Of a DNA stretch of 64,000 nucleotides, positions 1-7,881 are shown one piece after another. The number at the start of each line of letters is the position of its first letter. The stretch's first letter is position 1. Both the position numbers and the translations under genes were made by a program. The notes under the pieces are model-generated. The model had not been told where the DNA came from, ran no database searches, and saw only the letters and a list, made by a program, of their open reading frames with translations. This DNA is from Streptomyces sp. NBC_00335 (GTDB lineage: Bacteria; Actinomycetota; Actinomycetes; Streptomycetales; Streptomycetaceae). The stretch is taken from NCBI RefSeq assembly GCF_036127095.1, contig NZ_CP108006.1, positions 3,038,001 to 3,102,000 of the forward strand, given 5' to 3'.

Positions 1-9
1 GCCGGGGGT

Positions 10-1146
10 TCAGCGGCCGCGCGCGTGGGTGCGCAGCTCGGTCCGCAGGACGCTGACGACCCGCTCGACCTGCGCCTCGGTCAGCTCGGCGTGCATCGGG
101 ATGGCCAGGTTGCGCTGGAAGAGGTCGGCCGAGACCGGGCAGCGGCGCTTGGACTGGTACACCGGCTGCACGTGGGTCGCCCACGTGCCGTGTCCGCAGC
201 CGATGTCCTGGGCGCGCAGTGCGGCGGCGAGGCCGGCGCGGTCCACGCGCGGGTCCAGGGTCACCATGTAGGACTGCCAGGCGTGGGTGCGGTCCTCGGG
301 GACGTGGGGCAGCGTCAGGAGCTCTTCCTGAGCGAGGAGTTCGCCGTACCGGGCGGCGACGGCGCTCCGGCGGACCAGCAGTTCGTCGATGCGGCCCATC
401 TGCACCCGCAGGATCGCGGCGGCGATGTCCGACATCTTGTAGTTGTAGCCGATGTCGGTGAACTCGGGGATCGGCAGGCCGACGACCTGCGACTGGTCGA
501 AGATGCTGCCGATGCCGAAGGAGGACCGCAGTCGCGCGTCCTGCCCGATCACGGGATCGGCGGAGAGCAGCGCGCCGCCCTCGCCGCTGGTGGCTCCCTT
601 GCGTCCGTGGAAGGACAGGCAGGCCACCGGTGCCAGGGTGCCGGCCTGGCGCCCCTGGTAGGTGGCGCCGACCGAGCAGGCGGCGTCCTCGACCACGAAC
701 AGTCCGTGGCGGTCGGCGATCGCGTTCAGCTCGGCGTAGTCGGCGGGCAGGCCGACCGTGTCCACCGCGATGATGCCGACGGTCCGCGGCCCGATCAGGC
801 TCTCCACCGCCTGCGGGTCCACGGTGCCGGTGTCGGCGCGCACGTCGGCGAAGACGGGGACGGCGTCGACGTAGCGCACCGCGTGGGCGGGGGCCGGGAA
901 GGTGTAGTCGGCGACGATCACCTCGTCGCCGGGTTCGACGCCGAGGGCGAGCATCGCCAGGTGGAGGGCCGCGCCGCAGTTGCTGAGCGAGACGGCGTCG
1001 CCCACCCCGTAGCGCTCGACGAGCTGGGCCTCCAGCGCCTTGCCCTGCGGGCCCTGGCCGGCCGGCCAGCCCGAGGAGAACACCTCGGCCACGGCGGCCA
1101 GTTCCTTCTCTCCCAGACTCGCGTGAACGAGGGGAATCCTGTCCAT
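10..1146 (-). CDS. DegT/DnrJ/EryC1/StrS-family PLP aminotransferase
   Basis: Probable pyridoxal-phosphate aminotransferase of the fold used for sugar and other keto-compound transaminations in secondary metabolism (cytoplasmic). About 378 residues is normal for the family. The protein opens with IPLVHASLGEKE, has the cofactor-binding VEDAA (Asp154) and the PLP-lysine block SFHGRKGATSGEGG with Lys183. ATG at 1146 is preferred because GAGAGG lies 8 nt upstream; the in-frame GTG at 1155 directly abuts that ribosome site. The start lies 15 bp downstream of the cupin stop, so the two form an operon. Family membership is certain. The substrate (dTDP-sugar or an aromatic/cyclohexanoid ketone) is not readable from sequence. 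No deoxysugar genes are visible here, but the cluster may continue past the left edge. Confidence 0.9.
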   Translation of the reverse strand: MDRIPLVHASLGEKELAAVAEVFSSGWPAGQGPQGKALEAQLVERYGVGDAVSLSNCGAALHLAMLALGVEPGDEVIVADYTFPAPAHAVRYVDAVPVFADVRADTGTVDPQAVESLIGPRTVGIIAVDTVGLPADYAELNAIADRHGLFVVEDAACSVGATYQGRQAGTLAPVACLSFHGRKGATSGEGGALLSADPVIGQDARLRSSFGIGSIFDQSQVVGLPIPEFTDIGYNYKMSDIAAAILRVQMGRIDELLVRRSAVAARYGELLAQEELLTLPHVPEDRTHAWQSYMVTLDPRVDRAGLAAALRAQDIGCGHGTWATHVQPVYQSKRRCPVSADLFQRNLAIPMHAELTEAQVERVVSVLRTELRTHARGR

Positions 1147-1161
1147 GGTGGTCACCTCTCG

Positions 1162-1719
1162 TTACGCCGTGCGGTCGGTCGCGGACCGAAGATTCGCAAG
1201 GGCGGGCGGTTCGAAACGCAGGGGCGTGATCTGGTTGACGTCATAGCGTTCGCGCATCAGCCGGACGGCCTCGGCGTCCACCGAGGGGCCGGCGGAGAAG
1301 ATCTCGACGATCTCGTCGAAATAGTGCTCGTGATCGGGTGAGGGATAGCTCTGGAAGAGCATCCGCGCCGGTTCGTCCGAGGCATTGCGAAAGGCGTGCG
1401 GGGTGCCCGGGGGGACGAACATGCAGCTGCCGGCGGTCGCGCGGACGGCCTTGTCCCCGGCGGTGGATTCCCAGGTGCGCCACGTGTCCGTCGTGCGTTC
1501 GGCGGGCTCGAACGCCAGAAGTTCCAACTCCCCTTCCAGGACGTAGAAGAACTCCTGCGACTTGGTGTGGGTGTGCGCGCCGACGTCGAATCCCGGCGGC
1601 ACGATCACTTCGAAGACCGAGAAGGAAGAGCCGTCCGCCGCGGTGACCTTGAAGGTCACGTCCTGTGCCTTCGTGACCAGCTTTCGCCCCTGGCCGGGTG
1701 GAACAATTAGCCCGCTCAT
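1162..1719 (-). CDS. Single-domain cupin protein
   Basis: Small cupin of 185 residues, cytoplasmic. Cupin motif 1 is visible as GAHTHTKSQEFFYVLEGELEL (two His and one Glu metal ligands) and motif 2 as GSCMFVPPGTPHAFRN (third His). The fold is typical of quercetinase-like dioxygenases, isomerases and small-molecule binders; which of these it is cannot be decided. The start has AGGAAA upstream. It is the first gene of a two-gene unit with the aminotransferase and is divergent from the prenyl diphosphate synthase across an 820 bp regulatory gap. A role in tailoring or in modifying the aromatic unit of the neighbouring meroterpenoid pathway is inference from position only. Confidence 0.8.
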   Translation of the reverse strand: MSGLIVPPGQGRKLVTKAQDVTFKVTAADGSSFSVFEVIVPPGFDVGAHTHTKSQEFFYVLEGELELLAFEPAERTTDTWRTWESTAGDKAVRATAGSCMFVPPGTPHAFRNASDEPARMLFQSYPSPDHEHYFDEIVEIFSAGPSVDAEAVRLMRERYDVNQITPLRFEPPALANLRSATDRTA

Positions 1720-2539
1720 GTGATTGGTTTCCTCGTAGTCGCTGCGAATTCCCGCTCGAACGCGAGCGGCCCGACGGCCTCTGGCGCGGGCCGGCCGGGT
1801 ACGCCGAGGCCCGCCCGCTTCAAGCCGGTTGACTGGAGGGGGCAGAGGTTCCTCCCCCGTCCCCCGCGAGGGCCGCGCCGCGCGCCGGACGGACGGAATT
1901 GCGTGCGGTGCGGTGCGAAGACATTCAGGAGGAACGGCCCGACCCGTCTGACGGCTTTGAGCCGCCCCCTCTGTTTACTGACCTCGGAACTCCTGCTTCC
2001 GGAGCTCCGATCAATGGGTTGCACGAAGAGGATCACCGAGTCGGGAGGGATTAGTCAAGGACTTCCTTCCGCCCGCCTAGAATTCCCCAAGTCGAATGAA
2101 CACACGGCAACTCGCCTGCCGAATTAGATCCCCCGCAGTGAGCGTCGGCGGCTTTCGGTCAGGCCGTCCGAACAAGTCCTGCCGAGCAGCCGACCGGCCC
2201 GGCACGGCCCGGCACGGCCAAGTCCGGGAGCCCACCACGCATTACAGCCGATGGCCCGCGCCCGCGCCAACCTTCGACTTGGCCGCGACTATTTTGCGGA
2301 TTGGTATCGGCTTGCCTCCAAGCCAATACCAATCCGCCCCTCAGTCCCCGGCAAGCCATTTGACCGAAGATGACCGTCGCAGCTCGGAAAGCCCGAAATC
2401 CTGCGGCCTGAATTCATTGGTTCCCGGTGGCCGGATCGGCGGCCTGCTCCGCGCCGGGCCCCGGGGCGTCCCTTTCGGACCGTGCCGGGTCCGCGCGCGC
2501 CGGCGCAACCACACCGAAGTGACTGCCAAGGAGAACGTC
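1720..2539. other. Divergent intergenic region of the cluster
   Basis: Long non-coding stretch between the cupin (minus) and the prenyl synthase (plus). Reading frames cross it, but none has a ribosome site or recognisable protein content. The left part is less GC-rich around 2000-2130. It contains the striking inverted repeat at 2296-2337. It probably holds both promoters and the control region of the cluster; no promoter hexamers could be assigned with confidence. Confidence 0.6.
2296..2337. promoter_or_regulatory. 19-bp inverted repeat, candidate operator
   Basis: The arm GCGGATTGGTATCGGCTTG (2296-2314) is matched by its reverse complement at 2319-2337 with one mismatch and a 4-nt spacer. 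It is AT-richer than its surroundings, has no T-tract, and lies about 200 bp upstream of the prenyl synthase start, between divergent genes. That fits a regulator-binding palindrome or leader hairpin better than a terminator. The regulator is not in the window. Confidence 0.55.
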
Positions 2540-3643
2540 GTGATCAAACTTCCCGCGGAACCCGACCGGCCGACGCCGCAGGCCCCCACCGGGAGCGCGG
2601 ACGTGGACCGTGACGCCTGCGACAAGCTGCTGGCCCGGGTCGGCGCCCTGATCGATGACCTCCTGAGGGCCGAGACCGAGCGCTGGGGGGCCGTCGACGC
2701 CCGTGTGGCGGTGCCGGTCGAGGCGGTCGCGGACATCGTCGGGGCGGGCGGGAAGCGGCTGCGCCCCGCCTTCTGCGTGAGCGGCTACCTGGCGGCCGGC
2801 GGTACGGCAGACGCCGAAGCCACGGAGACGGTCGTCGCGGCGGCGGCCGCGCTGGAACTCCTGCACGTGTTCGCCCTGATCCACGACGACATCATGGACA
2901 ACTCCGACACCCGGCGCGGGACCCCCACCGTGCACGCCAAGCACGCCGCCCTCCACGCGGAGCACGGCTGGGCCGGCGAGCACCGCCGGTTCGGAGAGGG
3001 CATCGGCATCCTCGCGGGCGACCTGGCGCTCAGCTACGCCAACCGGCTCGCCAGCGGGCTCACCGGCCCGGCCCTGGAGGTCTGGAACGACCTGGTCACC
3101 GAGGTGATCATCGGCCAGCAGCTGGACATCGCGCTCGCCGCCGAGCTGACGGCCGATCCGGCACTGTCCCGCTGGGTCGCCGTCTGCAAGTCCGGCCGCT
3201 ACACCATCCACCGGCCCCTCGCCCTCGGGGCGGCCATCGCCGGACGGCCCGAACTCCAGGCGCCGTTCGAGGAGTACGGGGTCGCGGCCGGTGAGGCCTT
3301 CCAGCTGCGCGACGACCTGCTCGACGCCTTCGGCGACGGGGTGGCGACCGGCAAGCCCGCCGGGCTGGACCTCGTGGAGCACAAGATGACCCTGCTGCTG
3401 GCCCTGGCGGCCACCAAGGACGAGCGGGTGGCCCGCCTGGTGGAGGACGGCAGGAACGGCGGCTGGGACCCGGCCGAGCTGCGCGAGGCGCTGCTCGCCT
3501 CCGGCGTCCGCCGAGAGGTCGAGGAACAGATCGACCGGCTCGTCGCGACCGCCTGCGCCGCGCTCGACGACGCGCCGCTGGCGGACGACTGGCACAAGCG
3601 CCTGGTCAAGATGGCCGAGCAGGTGGCCTACCGCGACCGCTGA
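2540..3643 (+). CDS. trans-Polyprenyl diphosphate synthase, probably GGPP synthase
   Basis: Head-to-tail condensation of IPP with allylic diphosphates in the cytoplasm, supplying the prenyl donor of the cluster. About 367 residues. Both aspartate-rich motifs are intact: FARM DDIMD (residues 116-120) in FALIHDDIMDNSDTRRG, and SARM DDLLD (258-262) in FQLRDDLLDAFGD. The fifth residue before the FARM is Phe with a small Ala at position -4, the arrangement of type I geranylgeranyl synthases, so a C20 product is favoured by family rules. The GTG start at 2540 has AAGGAG 7 nt upstream; the frame stays open further upstream but has no ribosome site there. The gene is alone on the plus strand, ends in a bidirectional hairpin, and faces the exporter gene. 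Confidence 0.93.
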   Translation: MIKLPAEPDRPTPQAPTGSADVDRDACDKLLARVGALIDDLLRAETERWGAVDARVAVPVEAVADIVGAGGKRLRPAFCVSGYLAAGGTADAEATETVVAAAAALELLHVFALIHDDIMDNSDTRRGTPTVHAKHAALHAEHGWAGEHRRFGEGIGILAGDLALSYANRLASGLTGPALEVWNDLVTEVIIGQQLDIALAAELTADPALSRWVAVCKSGRYTIHRPLALGAAIAGRPELQAPFEEYGVAAGEAFQLRDDLLDAFGDGVATGKPAGLDLVEHKMTLLLALAATKDERVARLVEDGRNGGWDPAELREALLASGVRREVEEQIDRLVATACAALDDAPLADDWHKRLVKMAEQVAYRDR

Positions 3644-3657
3644 GCCGGCGAAGCACC

Positions 3658-3708
3658 GGGGCCGGTCCGGAACTCACCCCCGAAGAGGGGGAGTTCCGGG
3701 CCGGCCCC
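3658..3708. terminator. Bidirectional hairpin terminator
   Basis: 18-bp arms (3658-3675 and 3691-3708, one mismatch) with a further C5/G5 pairing in the loop. It lies between the convergent ends of the prenyl synthase and the MMPL gene and can serve both. There is no T-tract, as is usual in streptomycetes. Confidence 0.75.
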
Positions 3709-3791
3709 GGTCCACGTGCACCCGTACCCGCCCCACGCGCGCAGGGCCTCCCGACCGAAGCCGGAAGGCCCTGTGCGGTACGTACGAGGTC

Positions 3792-5900
3792 TCACTTGCC
3801 GCCGACGGGCTCCAGGTCGGGAGTCCGCACCAGGGGCTCGGCGTCGTCCTCGCGCAGGAACAGCTTGCTCGGCCACCACATCCACCGGCCGACGTCCAGA
3901 GTCAGCGCCGTGACCAGGACGGAACGGACGATCATGGTGTCCAGCAGGACGCCGAACGCGACCGCGAAGCCCAGCTCGGCCGCGAACACCAGCGGCAGCG
4001 AGGCCATCGCCCCGAAGGTGCCGGCCAGCACCAGACCCGCCGAGGTGATCACGCCACCGGTGGTGGACAGGCCCAGCAGCGCGCCGCGCCGGGTGCCCTG
4101 CTCCATCGACACCTCGCGCACCCGGGTGACCAGGAAGATGTTGTAGTCGATGCCCAGTGCGACCAGGAAGACGAAGGTCAGCAGGGGGAAGGAGGCCTCC
4201 GCACCCGCGAAGCCGAAGACGTGGTTGAAGACCAGGCTGCTCACACCGATGGCCGCGCCGAAGGACAGCACCACCGTGCCCATGAGCAGCACCGGTGCGA
4301 CGACCGATCGCAGCAGCAGCATGAGGATCAGCAGCACCACGACCAGGACGATCGGGATGATCACCTTGGAGTCGCGGGCGGCGGCCGTCTGCGTGTCGAG
4401 CATGACCGCCGAGCTGCCGCCGACCTGGGCATCGGCGCCGTCGATCGCGTGGACCGCGGTCCTGGCCTTCTCGACGGTGTTCATCGCGGTCGTGCTGCTG
4501 GGGTCGTCCTTGAGCTCCCCGAGCATGACGGCCTCGCCGTCCTTGACCGTCGGGGGCGAGACGGCCGCGATTCCGGGTACGGCGAGCAGCGCGGTCCGCA
4601 CCTGCTCCGCCGAGGCGCCCTTGCTCACGACGAAGATGGGGTCGCCGGAGCCGGCCGGGAAGTGCTCCGACTGGATCTGCTCGCCGACGGCCATCTGCGG
4701 GGTGTTGGTGAACTGGTCCTTGTTGGCGAGCCCGTCGGCCTTGAGGCCGAGTACGCCCAGCGCCATGACGGCCAGCGCGAGCGCGGTGCCGATCCAGACC
4801 AGCCGCGGCCGGCCGGAGACCGCGGTGCCGACCCGGGCCCAGATGCCGTTCTCGGCGGTGGCGGGCGCTCCGTAGGTGGGCTTGACCGGCCAGAAGATCC
4901 AGCGGCCGCAGGCCACGAGCAGGGCCGGCATCAGGGTGATCATCGCGAGCAGGCCGACGAGGACGCCGACCGCGCAGGCCGGGCCGAGGCCCTGGGTGGA
5001 GTTGAGGGTGGCGAGCATCAGCAGCATCAGGCTGACCGCGACGGTCGCGGCGCTGGCGATGATCGCGGGGCTGGAGCGGTACAGGGCCTCCGCCATCGCG
5101 TCGTGGCGGTCCTCGTGCCGCAACAGCTCTTCGCGGTAACGGGAGATGAGCAGGAGCGCGTAGTCGGTGGCGGCGCCGAACACCAACACGGTCAGGATGA
5201 AGCTGGTCTGCTTGTTGACGACCAGGCCGGCGTTCTTCGCCAGTACGTAGATCACCGCCTCCGAGGTGACCAGGGCGACGCCCACGGTCAGCAGCGGCAG
5301 CAGTGGCAACAGCGGGCTCCGGTACGTCAGCAGCAGGATCGCGACCACCACGAGCGCGGTGATCGTCGTCAGGGCCCCGCCCCCGCTGAACGCCTTGATC
5401 GAGTCGGCGGCGTAACCACCCGGGCCGGCGACGTGGAAGCCGAGCCCGTCGGCGTTCTTCTTGCCGACCTCGGTCATCGCGTCGACGACCGTGCCGATCC
5501 CCTCCCAGCCCGACTGGTCCTTCTTGACCTGGACCACCGTCTGGATGGCCTTGCCGTCATCGGACTTCACCGGGCCCTGGGCCTGCCCGACGACGTTCGT
5601 GATGCCCTTGAAGGCTTCGACGTCGGCCGTGGCCTTGGCCATGTCGGCGTCGGTGACCCCTGCGGACCGGTCGTAGATCACGACGGCGGGCAGGGTGTCG
5701 GCGGGCATGAACTTCTCGGCCCGCTCCACGACCGCGGTCGACTCCGCATTGCCCGGCAGCCAGGCCGAGTTGTCGTTCTCTTCGACGTCGCCGAGCTTTC
5801 CGGCCAGCATGAGGGCCGGCACGAGCAGGGCCGCCCAGAGTGCGATGACGACCCATTTGCCCAGCCTTCCACTGGGCAGGGCCGCTATCTTGCGCATCAT
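3792..5900 (-). CDS. MMPL/RND-family exporter
   Basis: Inner-membrane proton-driven lipid or hydrophobic-metabolite exporter of 702 residues. Layout: an N-terminal helix (about residues 15-35), a periplasmic-type loop, then five helices, and the same plan repeated in the second half. The Asp-Tyr proton-relay pairs expected of MmpL proteins are visible in FGAATDYALLLISRYREE and again in VALGIDYNIFLVTRVREV. The ATG at 5900 has GAGGA 6 nt upstream; a second Met follows at once. It lies downstream of the class II cyclase but is separated from it by a 21-bp hairpin, so it may have its own promoter. Export or self-resistance for the cluster product is inference from context. Confidence 0.9.
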   Translation of the reverse strand: MMRKIAALPSGRLGKWVVIALWAALLVPALMLAGKLGDVEENDNSAWLPGNAESTAVVERAEKFMPADTLPAVVIYDRSAGVTDADMAKATADVEAFKGITNVVGQAQGPVKSDDGKAIQTVVQVKKDQSGWEGIGTVVDAMTEVGKKNADGLGFHVAGPGGYAADSIKAFSGGGALTTITALVVVAILLLTYRSPLLPLLPLLTVGVALVTSEAVIYVLAKNAGLVVNKQTSFILTVLVFGAATDYALLLISRYREELLRHEDRHDAMAEALYRSSPAIIASAATVAVSLMLLMLATLNSTQGLGPACAVGVLVGLLAMITLMPALLVACGRWIFWPVKPTYGAPATAENGIWARVGTAVSGRPRLVWIGTALALAVMALGVLGLKADGLANKDQFTNTPQMAVGEQIQSEHFPAGSGDPIFVVSKGASAEQVRTALLAVPGIAAVSPPTVKDGEAVMLGELKDDPSSTTAMNTVEKARTAVHAIDGADAQVGGSSAVMLDTQTAAARDSKVIIPIVLVVVLLILMLLLRSVVAPVLLMGTVVLSFGAAIGVSSLVFNHVFGFAGAEASFPLLTFVFLVALGIDYNIFLVTRVREVSMEQGTRRGALLGLSTTGGVITSAGLVLAGTFGAMASLPLVFAAELGFAVAFGVLLDTMIVRSVLVTALTLDVGRWMWWPSKLFLREDDAEPLVRTPDLEPVGGK

Positions 5901-5991
5901 GTCAATTCCTCGGTCTTCCGTCGAAGGGTAAAGAACGTCGCGATGGAGCTTCTGAGTCGTTAACGGTCAAGAGGCTAGGGCACGTTGACCC

Positions 5992-6038
5992 CGCACGAAG
6001 GGAGGAGGAGGTCCAAGACCTCCTCCTCCCTCCGTGCG
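5992..6038 (-). terminator. Hairpin terminator after the class II cyclase gene
   Basis: 21-bp arms (5992-6012 and 6018-6038) with one mismatch and a 5-nt loop, rich in GGAGG/CCTCC. It begins 68 bp beyond the cyclase stop and precedes the exporter start, so it probably separates the two transcripts. Confidence 0.7.
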
Positions 6039-6105
6039 CTGGCAGCCGTGGTGACATGGAGTGGGCGATTCCTCGAACACGGCGCGAAAGGTCCGTGCCC
6101 TGGCC

Positions 6106-7743
6106 TCAGTTCGCCCCCTGGAGCACGGCCGCCGTGTCCCGGATCCGGGCGCGGACGTGACCGAAGGCGAGGAGCACGGGAGCGTCGGTCAGGATGGGGA
6201 AGCTGTACGGGAACGGGCGCGGGCCGACCATGTCGGGCGGGCCGCCGTAGCCTCCGTCCGCGTTCTGGTGCGCGAGCAGCCAGGACAGCGCGCGCCCGAT
6301 GGGCCGGTGATCGGTGCCGTAGCAGAGGGTGATCAGCCCGTAGGCGGTGCTGATGTCGTCGCTGGGGTCGCCCGGCTGCATTCCCCAGCCGCCGTCCTCG
6401 TTCTGCGTCTCCAGCACCGTGCGCTCGATGCGCTCGGCCATGCGGGCCACGGCGTGGTCCTGCGGGCCCGCGGTGCACGCGGCGAGGCGCGCGCGGAAGA
6501 TCGTGTGCAGCCGGCTGCGGCTCCAGCCCGGCTCGAAACCGCCGTCTTCCAGCTGGCTCGCGACGAGGAAGGCCAGGGCGCGTTCCCGGGCGGGCAGGGT
6601 GCCGGGGTGCGGCGCGAGTCCGCAGACGGCCGCGGCCGTCATGCACGGTTCGGAGGAGGCCCCGGCAACGTACGTGGGGAACCCGCCGTCGGCGCCCTGG
6701 ACCGCCAGCAGTCCCTCGACCCCGCGCCGCACGGAGTCCCCGTAGGCGATCGGGTCGATGGCCTGGAGGAACTCCAGCGCGCACGAGGTGTCGTCCACGT
6801 CGTTCTGCGCCACGATCTCCGACATCGACCAGCCGTCGGTGAGCGTCGCGCCGCGGGAGAGCGAGCGGGTCGGGGCGCCGCCCTGGTGGTCGACGAGCAT
6901 CCCCGCCATCCGGCGCAGCAGCTCCGTCGGGGCGCCCGCAGCGGCGAGCGCCGTTCCGGCGGTCGAGGTGCACCAGTTGTGCATCTCCAGGACGAACGGG
7001 AAGCCGCCGTCGGCGCGCTGGTGGCCCAGCAGGGTCTGCAGCCCGCTGCGCACGGTCTCCTCGTTCCCGGGGAAACCGGCGAGCCCGTGCAGCACCAGCA
7101 GGTGCATCAGGGCGTAGCCCTCCCACACCGTCGTCGCGGGGTTCGTGGCGGCCAGGGTCTCCAGCGCGGCGTCGGTGACCTTGTTCTCCACCCCCGCGGC
7201 GGCGGCGAGGATCAGGGTCACGGAGGCCTGCTGCACGGCGGCCCAGGAGTGCAGGGGGTCGGAGGGCACCTCGTCGGCGACCGCGGTCAGCACCTCGGGC
7301 GGCAGCGGGCAGCCGAGCACCGACAGCACGGCGCACACCATCATGCGGCGGCGGGCGGAGATGAAGCCCGGCGCGTCGCCGAGCACGCCCTCCGTCAGCT
7401 TGGCGACGAGGCCGGCGTCACCGGCGGAGGTCCGGCCGGTGGCCCGCGCGACGGCGAGCGCGGCGAGGACGCGCTCCAGCTTGTCCGGGGTGTCCCGGTG
7501 CGCGCGCAGGAAGTCGAGCAGGCGCTCCCGGGCCGGCGCATCCGTACCGGTGCGCGTCATCAGCGAGAGTGCGAGCGCCGATTCCAGCACCCGGCTCTGG
7601 CACTCCTCGCGCAGCGCGCCGTCGGCATCGACCCTGCCGGCGACGTGTGCGATCAGCCGGTCCGTGGCCCGGGCCACGTGATCGGGGTCGACTTCGGCGG
7701 GCCACGGCATCGGGGCCGCGTACGCCAGATCCGCTGTGTACAC
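6106..7743 (-). CDS. Class II (DxDD) diterpene-cyclase-like protein
   Basis: 545-residue alpha-barrel protein of the prenyltransferase/squalene-cyclase superfamily without a signal peptide or membrane segments. The class II acid motif DVDD is at residues 315-318 in VAQNDVDDTSCALEFL. At least five QW-like repeats are visible: QRADGGF, QGADGGF, QLEDGGF, QNEDGGW, QNADGGY. Length and motif fit bacterial class II diterpene cyclases (copalyl-diphosphate-synthase type), which protonate the terminal alkene of GGPP and leave the diphosphate intact. It is shorter than squalene-hopene cyclases (about 630 residues). No class I DDxxD/NSE partner is present. The GTG start has GGAG 6 nt upstream. Substrate may be GGPP or an already prenylated aromatic; that is open. 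Confidence 0.85.
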   Translation of the reverse strand: MYTADLAYAAPMPWPAEVDPDHVARATDRLIAHVAGRVDADGALREECQSRVLESALALSLMTRTGTDAPARERLLDFLRAHRDTPDKLERVLAALAVARATGRTSAGDAGLVAKLTEGVLGDAPGFISARRRMMVCAVLSVLGCPLPPEVLTAVADEVPSDPLHSWAAVQQASVTLILAAAAGVENKVTDAALETLAATNPATTVWEGYALMHLLVLHGLAGFPGNEETVRSGLQTLLGHQRADGGFPFVLEMHNWCTSTAGTALAAAGAPTELLRRMAGMLVDHQGGAPTRSLSRGATLTDGWSMSEIVAQNDVDDTSCALEFLQAIDPIAYGDSVRRGVEGLLAVQGADGGFPTYVAGASSEPCMTAAAVCGLAPHPGTLPARERALAFLVASQLEDGGFEPGWSRSRLHTIFRARLAACTAGPQDHAVARMAERIERTVLETQNEDGGWGMQPGDPSDDISTAYGLITLCYGTDHRPIGRALSWLLAHQNADGGYGGPPDMVGPRPFPYSFPILTDAPVLLAFGHVRARIRDTAAVLQGAN

Positions 7744-7822
7744 GGAATGCTCCTATCTGAACGGCTGGGGAGCGGGATCGAGTTCGGGAACGGCACCGGA
7801 TGCCGGGGCGCCACCGGGCGGC

Positions 7823-7858
7823 CCGGCCGGCCGTGCGCCCCAGGACACGGCCGGCCGG
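7823..7858 (-). terminator. Hairpin terminator after the BBE oxidase gene
   Basis: Perfect 13-bp arms (7823-7835 and 7846-7858) with a 10-nt loop, 24 bp past the oxidase stop codon on the minus strand and before the cyclase start. Confidence 0.65.
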
Positions 7859-7881
7859 ACCGGGATCAACTGCTCAGCTGA

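Noticed and set aside
6106..7743. Squalene-hopene cyclase
   Set aside because: DxDD and QW motifs are shared, but the protein is about 90 residues too short, lacks a membrane-insertion stretch that I can see, and sits with a GGPP-type synthase.
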